From assembly GCF_009208775.1 (NCBI RefSeq), contig NZ_WFLM01000004.1, positions 372,001-436,000 of the forward strand: 64,000 bases of DNA. Reading direction: 5' to 3'. Position numbers and translations under genes: made by a program. This document shows positions 58,202-64,000 of this stretch, piece after piece; within the stretch, counting starts at the first letter, position 1, and every line of letters starts with the position of its first letter. Under the pieces are notes generated by a model that saw only the letters and a list, made by a program, of their open reading frames with translations, was not told the origin of the DNA and ran no database searches. This DNA comes from Silvanigrella paludirubra. Its GTDB lineage: Bacteria > Bdellovibrionota_B > Oligoflexia > Silvanigrellales > Silvanigrellaceae.

Positions 58202-58588
58202 ATGGTAGTTAAAAAAACAAGAAAACCAGCAGCAAAGAAAACAGGAACAAAGAAGACAACAAAAAAAAGAACTGTAAAGAAAGCAGGAGCAAAGAAAAAG
58301 AAAGTTACTGCTAAAAAAGCAGTAATGAAAAAAGTAACTAAAAGAAAAACAGCTAAAAAAACGACTAAAAAAACTGTAAAAAAGAAAACGACTAAAAAAG
58401 CAGGAGCAAAGAAAAAAACGGCTAAACGTGGTCGTCCAAAAAAAGCAGGAGCAAAAACTGTAAAGAAACGTGGTCGTCCAAGTAAACTCGATAAATTAAA
58501 AAAGAAAACAAGAGCGCCTAGAAAGAAAAAAGCAGCATCTGAGTCTTCAGAAGGTGGAAGTTCTGATTCTGGAATGAATCTAAATTAA
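58202..58588 (+). CDS. histone H1-like DNA-binding protein with AT-hooks
   Basis: This 128-residue, extremely basic protein is built of Lys/Ala/Thr repeats such as KKAGAKKK, the make-up of bacterial H1/Hc-type nucleoid proteins. Two AT-hook cores (RGRP at residues 76-79 and 90-93) would insert into the minor groove of AT-rich DNA, which suits this genome. The C-terminal tail (AASESSEGGSSDSG) is acidic/serine-rich. ATG 58202 has AAGGA upstream. An earlier in-frame start at 58157 lies inside the promoter. It probably compacts DNA or alters expression in a growth-phase-dependent way (inference). Confidence 0.85.
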   Translation: MVVKKTRKPAAKKTGTKKTTKKRTVKKAGAKKKKVTAKKAVMKKVTKRKTAKKTTKKTVKKKTTKKAGAKKKTAKRGRPKKAGAKTVKKRGRPSKLDKLKKKTRAPRKKKAASESSEGGSSDSGMNLN

Positions 58589-58921
58589 TTTTAATAGCTA
58601 AAATAATTAATTTAAATCAAATAATTTCTTAAATAATTTGATTTTTTTTAATTATTGCTATGAAATAAATTTTTATAAAACTTTATATATTTATTGGGTA
58701 TACATAAATTCCCTTCTACCTATAAAATTAAAAATAATAAGTCTTACAATTTAAATATCTTTATAAATATTAAGATAATATTTGATGAAAATTAAAAATA
58801 ATGATATTTTTTGTTATGGAATTTTGCTAATTATTTTTGATTTAAGTATGGAATTGTATTTAAATTGTTACATTTGTTTAATATTTTAGTTTTTGTGATT
58901 AATTTTTTAAAGGATTTCGTT
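58589..58921. other. AT-rich intergenic region
   Basis: About 330 bases between the H1-like gene and the NTF2-like gene. The only clear element is the terminator hairpin at its start. The rest is AT-rich, without a supportable gene. Confidence 0.55.
58614..58649 (+). terminator. Terminator of the H1-like gene
   Basis: A 9-bp stem (AAATCAAAT with ATTTGATTT), extended by 4 more pairs after one mismatch, has a 3-base loop and is followed by a run of T. It starts 25 bases past the stop codon. Confidence 0.65.
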
Positions 58922-59380
58922 ATGAAAATTTTTGTTAAATTGGCTCTTATTCTTACTATTATACCAAATTCTGTTTGGGCAATGGGATCAAAAGGCTTAC
59001 ATGAATCAAGTGAAAAAGTGGTAAAAGCTGTGAGAGAAGGAAAAATAGATGATCTTATGGCGGCTTATTCAAAAGATGCTGTAATGTATGCTGGCGATGT
59101 TGCAAAGCCTTTAAAAGGAGAAGAAATAAGAAAATATTTTACGAATGTATTTGCAAATGTTGAATTAAATTCAAAAATTATAAACCCATACCATGAAATT
59201 AGGGGGAATATGGTTGTTACTTGGGGTGATTATATAACAACCATAAAAAATAAAAAAGATAATTCAATTACTACAGCTAAAGGTCGGTTTACGGATGTCG
59301 CTGTTAAAGAAAATGGAAAATGGAAAATTATAGTAGATCATACTTCACCACAGCCAGAAGATCCAAAACCTGCTAATTAG
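58922..59380 (+). CDS. secreted NTF2-like/SnoaL-like (DUF4440-type) protein
   Basis: This 152-residue protein has a signal peptide (MKIFVKLALILTIIPNSVWA). The mature part folds as an NTF2-like cone: VVKAVREGKIDDLMAAYSKDAVMYAG is the typical helix-loop start, followed by strands with VVTWGDYITTIK and a last GKWKIIVDHTSP. Such proteins include calcium/calmodulin-kinase association-type domains, limonene-epoxide-hydrolase-like enzymes and non-catalytic binders. No catalytic set can be assigned. AAAGGA precedes ATG 58922, and an upstream TTG frame would hide the signal peptide. Confidence 0.75.
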   Translation: MKIFVKLALILTIIPNSVWAMGSKGLHESSEKVVKAVREGKIDDLMAAYSKDAVMYAGDVAKPLKGEEIRKYFTNVFANVELNSKIINPYHEIRGNMVVTWGDYITTIKNKKDNSITTAKGRFTDVAVKENGKWKIIVDHTSPQPEDPKPAN

Positions 59381-60312
59381 TTTGGTTCCTTATTATTACG
59401 AAGAAAGAGGCTTTGATCTAATAAATTTTGTAAAGAATTTATGAGGGCTGTTGAAATTACTTGTAACCTTTTTGAAGAATTAAAACCAACTGGAGAAACA
59501 ATATAAACGGGCATAGCTTCACTCTTCCAGTTTGGTAATACTCTTTTTAAAGAACCCGAAGATAATTCTTCTTGGCAAATAAATATTGGAATTAAAGCAA
59601 CACCAGCACCTTGAATCGCTAAATTTTTAAGACTATCCATTTGATTTGCAATTATTTTTGTTTTTATTTCTAAATTTATTGTTTTTCCCGTATCAAAAAT
59701 CAACTTCCAATTTGGTTTGATATTTCTTGTTGTGACATCTAAACAATGACAATTTAACAAATCAGCAGGGTGTTCAATTTTGTTTATACTATTTAAATAT
59801 TCTGGTGAAGCAACCAATACCATAATAATATCGCCCACCTTTTTTGCTTTTAAATTACTCGATTTTAATTTCCCTACTCGAATTGCAATATCAAATCCTT
59901 CTTTAATAAGATCAATAATTTCATTTGTAAAAAATAATTCAAATTGTAAAATTGGATAATCTTTTGTTAATTTAGCAATTACCTTAGATATTAAATTCAT
60001 TCCAATATCTTCAGGTGCTGTGATTCGCATAATCCCAGAAATGGAATTATTTTTTTCGTTTAAAGCTTTTTTCGCATCTTCGAGTAATTGTAATGGCTCA
60101 GCGCAGTTTTCATAAAATGCTCTACCAGCTTCTGTTAAGGCAATGGTTCTGGTCGTTCTTAAAAGTAACTTGGTACCTGTTTCTTCTTCTAGTCTTGATA
60201 TGGCGCGACTTAAAGTGGATTTAGGTAATTTTAAATTTTCAGCCGCTCGAGAATAACTACCAAAAAGTACAACTTTTACAAATAGATATATTGTGTTTAA
60301 ATCTAAACTCAT
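59377..60312 (-). CDS. LysR-family transcriptional regulator
   Basis: This 311-residue regulator has a winged helix-turn-helix at residues about 1-60 (LYLFVKVVLFGSYSRAAENL, LPKSTLSRAISRLEEETGTKLL) and a periplasmic-binding-protein-like effector domain (about 90-300). TTRTIALTEAGRAFYE and DIAIRVGKL are family-typical of the DsdC/CrgA-like branch. It is divergent from the NmrA-like gene, and a perfect inverted repeat lies between them, so it probably controls that gene. GGAGGAAC precedes the ATG. Its 3' end overlaps the NTF2-like gene by 4 bases. Confidence 0.88.
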   Translation of the reverse strand: MSLDLNTIYLFVKVVLFGSYSRAAENLKLPKSTLSRAISRLEEETGTKLLLRTTRTIALTEAGRAFYENCAEPLQLLEDAKKALNEKNNSISGIMRITAPEDIGMNLISKVIAKLTKDYPILQFELFFTNEIIDLIKEGFDIAIRVGKLKSSNLKAKKVGDIIMVLVASPEYLNSINKIEHPADLLNCHCLDVTTRNIKPNWKLIFDTGKTINLEIKTKIIANQMDSLKNLAIQGAGVALIPIFICQEELSSGSLKRVLPNWKSEAMPVYIVSPVGFNSSKRLQVISTALINSLQNLLDQSLFLRNNKEPN

Positions 60313-60376
60313 TGTTCCTCCAATGCAACACTATATTGCTATTTTTTCTATATATCAACAATAATTCTTCAGCTAA

Positions 60377-60415
60377 AATAGTGAATAATAGAAATTGTTT
60401 CTATTATTCACTATT
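60377..60415. promoter_or_regulatory. Perfect 18-bp inverted repeat between LysR and NmrA-like genes
   Basis: The arms at 60377-60394 and 60398-60415 are perfectly complementary around a TTG centre (left arm AATAGTGAATAATAGAAA). It ends 17 bases before the NmrA-like ATG and next to its GAAGGAAG ribosome site. It fits either a LysR operator or an RNA hairpin that controls translation. Confidence 0.75.
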
Positions 60416-60432
60416 AATGAAGGAAGATAATC

Positions 60433-61290
60433 ATGCAAATTAAAAAAGTTTTGGTAGTTGGAGCTACAGGAAAAGTAGGCTCTGAAATTGTGAAAAATTT
60501 AATTTCACAAGGCTATATTGTTCGCGGAACAACAAAAGATAAAAAATTGTTGAATGTGAAAGAAAAAAACTTTGAATATGTTTATTTAGATTTAGAAACT
60601 ACGGAAGGACTTAAAGAGGCATTTCAAGATACAGATAGAGCATTTTTTCTTTCTCCTGCAGGTTATTTGGATCAATATAAATTGCTTTCACCATTAATTC
60701 GTGAAGCAAAAAATAAAAATTTAGAAAAAGTAGTATTAATGTCTGTTATGGGCGTTAACTTAATTGAAACATCTCCACTTAGAAGAGCAGAAGTTGAACT
60801 TGAAAATTCTGGATTGAATTATAATATCATTCGCCCAAATTGGTTTATGCAAAATTTTAATACCTTTTGGATAAAAGGTATTATTGAGTCAAATAAAATT
60901 TTACTTCCTGCGGGTGATGCTAAAGTAAGCTTTATTGATGCAAGAGATATTTCGGATGTCGCTACAAAACTACTTACAAGCAATATTCATAATAATAAAG
61001 CATTTGATTTAACAGGTCCCGAATCTATAACACATGATACAGTAGCTAACTATATTTCAAGCATTACAAATAAAAAAGTTTTTTATCAAAATATATCTTC
61101 TTCAGAATTTAAAAAAGATTTACTAAATGCTGAATTGCCTGAACATTATGCAGACTTTCTTGTTACTATAATGGGATTCTTACGAGAAGGCTTTAACTCA
61201 AAAGTAACTGATTCTGTAAGTAATATATTAGGAAGAAGTGCGATAAGTATAAGTAAATATGTAAATGATTATAAAACATATTGGCTATAA
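60433..61290 (+). CDS. NmrA-like NAD(P)-binding oxidoreductase
   Basis: This 285-residue protein of the atypical short-chain dehydrogenase class has the nucleotide motif VVGATGKVGSEIVKNL (about residues 8-23) and an NmrA-type core: AFFLSPAGYLDQYKLLSPLI, KVVLMSVMGV, NIIRPNWFMQNF and FIDARDISDVATKLL. Relatives act as NAD(P)H:quinone or azo-dye reductases, or as redox sensors. The usual YxxxK pair is absent, as in NmrA. GAAGGAAG precedes the ATG. Divergence from a LysR gene suggests induction by a toxic or redox-active compound. Confidence 0.82.
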   Translation: MQIKKVLVVGATGKVGSEIVKNLISQGYIVRGTTKDKKLLNVKEKNFEYVYLDLETTEGLKEAFQDTDRAFFLSPAGYLDQYKLLSPLIREAKNKNLEKVVLMSVMGVNLIETSPLRRAEVELENSGLNYNIIRPNWFMQNFNTFWIKGIIESNKILLPAGDAKVSFIDARDISDVATKLLTSNIHNNKAFDLTGPESITHDTVANYISSITNKKVFYQNISSSEFKKDLLNAELPEHYADFLVTIMGFLREGFNSKVTDSVSNILGRSAISISKYVNDYKTYWL

Positions 61291-61336
61291 TTGAAAATTT
61301 AAAGTTTTTTATAATCGTTTCAGTCAAATAAAATTT

Positions 61337-61366
61337 AATAGGGCCCCACTATAAAGGGTCCTTATT
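61337..61366. terminator. Shared hairpin between NmrA-like and BudA-like genes
   Basis: AATAGGGCCC pairs with GGGTCCTTATT with one G-U pair and one bulge. The hairpin sits between the two convergent stop codons and reaches the last stop. The flanks are T- or A-rich on each side, so it could act in both directions. Confidence 0.5.
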
Positions 61367-62087
61367 AAAACTCCGGAAAATAGACGCTTACATTTTTATT
61401 TAAAGTAATGTTATCAATATGGCCTGTATGACCAGAATCATCGACTACATGAAAATGAATAAAACTTCCGTGATGAGTAAAAATCCCCTCATGTTTTTTA
61501 GAATAAAATCCTATTATATCACCTTTCATATTTTCTTTAAAAATATTTTTTGATGAATCTCGGTGGTTCAAATTTGGTTTATTTAAAGGGATAGGGGACA
61601 ATATGTGATAATTTATAGATTCTATGATACCCGTCACTTTAAAAACAAAAGGTTTGTCCAAATCAATCTTTGAATTTATAGCTAATTTTTCCAATTCATC
61701 TTGAAATTCTTTTATGTTAATTACTTTTTTATTTAAATTTGTGGCCTTTTTCCATTCCTTTACTTCGCTCCAGACTAAAAAAATTGCTTTTTTTTCATTT
61801 GAATTTATTGTTATCAATTGATTGTTATTTACAGAAGAAATATAATATTTACCATTCATGATTGTAATTTCACCATTTAGGTTTTCCACAGGTCCTAAGG
61901 CATAAAGATTTTTTTTATTCACAAAATCTTCTAAAATTACTTTAGCAGAATAATCTCTGCTTTTTACAGATTGTATACTTCCCTTATAAAATACTTCTTG
62001 AGAGTAAATTTTTGTAACCATTATGAATAAAAATATACAAAAATAGTATTTTAGAATTTTTAAAATGTTGAATAAATTTGAATTCAT
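61365..62087 (-). CDS. exported acetolactate-decarboxylase-like (BudA family) protein
   Basis: This 240-residue protein has a signal peptide (ILKYYFCIFLFIMVTKIYSQ) and a body that follows acetolactate decarboxylase. LYALGPVENLNGEITIMNGKYY matches the family's LG..N.LDGE...DG..Y segment. The C-terminus has IIGFYSKKHEGIF, then HFHVVDDSGHTGHIDNITL. His211, His213 and His223 stand where the zinc-binding His-x-His...His set lies. The catalytic arginine position appears replaced by Tyr/His. BudA normally works in the cytoplasm, turning acetolactate into acetoin, so export is odd. AAGG precedes the ATG. It may bind a metal without decarboxylase activity. Confidence 0.7.
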   Translation of the reverse strand: MNSNLFNILKILKYYFCIFLFIMVTKIYSQEVFYKGSIQSVKSRDYSAKVILEDFVNKKNLYALGPVENLNGEITIMNGKYYISSVNNNQLITINSNEKKAIFLVWSEVKEWKKATNLNKKVINIKEFQDELEKLAINSKIDLDKPFVFKVTGIIESINYHILSPIPLNKPNLNHRDSSKNIFKENMKGDIIGFYSKKHEGIFTHHGSFIHFHVVDDSGHTGHIDNITLNKNVSVYFPEF

Positions 62088-62254
62088 TTTATGAAACCTT
62101 ATGTAAAAAAAAACAAGTCAAAACCGATTGGTTTTAAAATTTTATATCCACTTTTTTATAAAGATTCTATTTGATATAAGCTACATTTTGTTGCTATGCA
62201 TCAGTATGATTCATTGGCATTCATACGTATCTATTTCCAAGATTCATGATTGAT

Positions 62255-63667
62255 TTAATTTTTTATTTCTAAATCTCCCGTTGCATATCTTATATTCCAG
62301 TTTTGTAATTTAAAGTTTATAAGCGCTTGTGCTCTAGTTGATTCTGCTTGGACTAAATTTGATTGTGCTGTCATGAGATCTATAAAACTCGCTGATCCAA
62401 CTTTGTATCTGCCAGTCATCACTTGATAGGCTTTTTGAGAAGCAAAAATTCCTTTTGCCGAGGATTCTAGTTCTTGTATTGCTAATTTGTAATTACCAAA
62501 AGCTGTCCTTGCATCTGCGAGAACTTTTGCATTTATATTTTCTTCATCTAATTTTAGTTGATAAGAGGTTGTCGTAGATTGTTTTACATTTGCATAAGTA
62601 ACAAGACGATCAAATACAGTCCAACTAAACGTAAGGCCAAAATTATATTTTATATTACTAAATAGTTGGTCATTTAAATTATCTTGGCTATTTGGTACTA
62701 CATTATTTCCATTTACCGTTTGTGTATCTAAAATAGCTCCACTTGATGAAGCTGAAACCATAAAATCTATTTTAGGATAATAACCAGATTTTGCAACTTC
62801 AATATCATATTTAGAAGCTTTTGTTAGCCTTTGAGAGGCTTTTAAATCAAGCCTTTTATTTAATGCTAATTTAATAATTTCATTTTCATCTTCATATTTT
62901 TTTTCAGATTGTGTTTGTTCTAAATTAACTTCTGTAAACTTATAATTTTTTTGTATATCAAGGCGCAATTTTTGAAGAAGAATAATTTGATCATTCCTAA
63001 TTTTATTTTTTAATGTTTGTAAATAAGATTCTGCGGAGCTTGTTTGTGACTGCTGCAAATATAGATCAGCGATGCTTTTTGATCCCAATCGGGACTGAGC
63101 TGTAAGTAATTTTTCTCTTGTTTCAGATTCTTGTAAATTTTGTTCTGCAATTTCAATCATTTTGTTATCTAAAATAATTTGTAAGTAATTTTGAACAATA
63201 TCAAGAACAATTTGTTGTTTTACTTGATTTAAAGTAAATTCACTAGCATCTTTCTTTAAAAGATAAGATTCTAAAGAAGAGGTATCAGAAAATCCATTAA
63301 AAATATTGAAATTACTTGAGATTGAAATTGTTGAGGTTGTTCCTGAACTATTTACATAAGTAGGAGTAGCTGTTGTTAAATATGAAGTTCCAGTCGTGTA
63401 GTTTGCTGCCACTTGTGTCGTTAAGTTAGGTAAAAAATTTGCATAATTTCTTAATACTTGTACTCCATTTAATTCATTAAAACTATTTTGTTTTAAGATA
63501 TCTGTTGAGTTTTGGATAGCAATTTTTAAGCAGCTTTCTAAACTAAGTTTATAAATGTTTTGATCAAACGATGCTTTTGTTCCCTTAATTTCAATCGAAT
63601 ATGATTTAAATTGAGGTATTTTAAAAATCAAAAGGCTTAAAATAAAATATTTACCTAATTTTATCAC
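62255..63667 (-). CDS. TolC-family outer-membrane efflux protein
   Basis: This 470-residue channel protein has a signal-like N-terminus (KYFILSLLIFKIPQFKSYS) and two helical repeats with TolC marks: YKLSLESCLKIAIQNSTDIL, QIVLDIVQNYLQIILDN, ALNKRLDLKASQRL, YNFGLTFSWTVFDRLVTYANVKQS and GRYKVGSASFIDLMTAQSNLVQA. It has no lipobox, unlike the other channel gene at 40312. The start is GTG 63667 with GAGGAATT upstream. It lies 6 bases after an adaptor gene, so both belong to a second export system that continues beyond the window. Confidence 0.9.
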   Translation of the reverse strand: MIKLGKYFILSLLIFKIPQFKSYSIEIKGTKASFDQNIYKLSLESCLKIAIQNSTDILKQNSFNELNGVQVLRNYANFLPNLTTQVAANYTTGTSYLTTATPTYVNSSGTTSTISISSNFNIFNGFSDTSSLESYLLKKDASEFTLNQVKQQIVLDIVQNYLQIILDNKMIEIAEQNLQESETREKLLTAQSRLGSKSIADLYLQQSQTSSAESYLQTLKNKIRNDQIILLQKLRLDIQKNYKFTEVNLEQTQSEKKYEDENEIIKLALNKRLDLKASQRLTKASKYDIEVAKSGYYPKIDFMVSASSSGAILDTQTVNGNNVVPNSQDNLNDQLFSNIKYNFGLTFSWTVFDRLVTYANVKQSTTTSYQLKLDEENINAKVLADARTAFGNYKLAIQELESSAKGIFASQKAYQVMTGRYKVGSASFIDLMTAQSNLVQAESTRAQALINFKLQNWNIRYATGDLEIKN

Positions 63668-63673
63668 AATTCC

Positions 63674-64000
63674 TCACTTTGGGTCAAAAATAGGTCGTAT
63701 GAGAGTCCCTTCATTTAATTCGCTCCCTGGATTAATGATCACAAGGTCTCCTTCATTTACATCGGATTGAAAACCAATGATTTTACCATCATTATTTTCT
63801 AATTTTATTTGTTTAAAATGAACTTTGTTTTGATTGTTTATTAATGCGACAAAACTTTTGTCTTTTTTCATTATTAAGGATTCAACTGGTAAAATATAAT
63901 AGGCCTGTGATTTTACCTTTATATACACTTTGACAAAACTTCCAGAAACTAAAAATTTTTCTTTATTTGGAATATCAACTTCAACAAGCATCATTTTTGT
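63674..64000 (-). CDS. efflux periplasmic adaptor protein, C-terminal part
   Basis: The frame is open to the window edge, so only the last about 109 residues are seen and the ATG at 63994 is probably internal. VEVDIPNKEKFLVSGSFVKVYIKV followed by YYILPVESLIMKKDKSFVALIN and VNEGDLVIINPGSELNEGTLIRPIF is the beta-barrel and membrane-proximal end of an RND/HlyD-type adaptor. It is followed directly by its TolC-like partner. The pump gene must lie upstream, outside the window. Confidence 0.85.
   Translation of the reverse strand, partial: TKMMLVEVDIPNKEKFLVSGSFVKVYIKVKSQAYYILPVESLIMKKDKSFVALINNQNKVHFKQIKLENNDGKIIGFQSDVNEGDLVIINPGSELNEGTLIRPIFDPK

Noticed and set aside
58202-58520. Lys/Ala repeats that could indicate a non-coding low-complexity region
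   Set aside because: The frame is open throughout, has a start with a ribosome site and an AT-hook pattern, and ends at a good terminator, so it is a real gene.

Overview
The window is a strongly AT-rich chromosomal segment from a Gram-negative bacterium. It has two RND pump modules, TolC-type outer-membrane channels and lipoprotein signals, and no phage genes, insertion sequences, CRISPR array or rRNA. The gene mix (RNase Y, FliW, lone rml genes, a giant clostridial-type toxin, low G+C, TTA-dominated leucine codons) fits the Bdellovibrionota/Silvanigrellales best. That placement is an inference from gene content, not something the sequence proves.

Left part (1-17742): a truncated LprI-like gene, a methyltransferase gene broken by a frameshift, and a 6.6 kb gene for a TcdA/TcdB-like large glycosylating toxin. 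The toxin has a lipoprotein-type N-terminus, an intact GT44 sugar-transfer site, a cysteine-protease domain lacking its usual histidine, and a pore/translocation region. An MHS transporter, a MenH-like hydrolase and a small secreted protein follow. Next come an ATP-grasp/methyltransferase pair and a Fur-controlled ferric iron ABC transporter (fbpABC).

Middle (17752-36512): mostly housekeeping genes. These are glyoxalase I, a TPR protein with a histidine-rich tail, PBP1a, SuhB, RNase Y with an eroded KH motif, a Nudix hydrolase, class II aldolase, a family 9 glycosyltransferase, a purine permease, groSL, rmlA-rmlB, a UbiE/MenG methyltransferase, tRNA-Val(GAC), glutathione peroxidase, a CAU-anticodon tRNA, dapA and an enlarged adenylate-kinase-like gene.

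Right part (36834-64000): a large methyltransferase, azlCD, a trypsin-like lipoprotein, a tightly overlapping mdtABC-type efflux operon with its outer-membrane channel, a predicted beta-barrel protein, fliW, and the leucine operon (leuA-leuC-leuD-leuB-ilvE). The leucine operon is preceded by an unannotated 37-codon leader peptide whose end is packed with rare leucine codons, a classical attenuation signature. After that come msrA, a histone H1-like AT-hook protein, an NTF2-like protein, a LysR/NmrA divergent pair around a perfect 18-bp inverted repeat, an exported acetolactate-decarboxylase-like protein, and the start of a second efflux system that runs off the window.

The most interesting items are the toxin with its altered protease site, the leucine leader peptide, the 39-bp palindrome, the KH-less RNase Y and the exported BudA-like protein. 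Many convergent gene pairs overlap or share one terminator hairpin, so the segment is very compact apart from a few AT-rich gaps.
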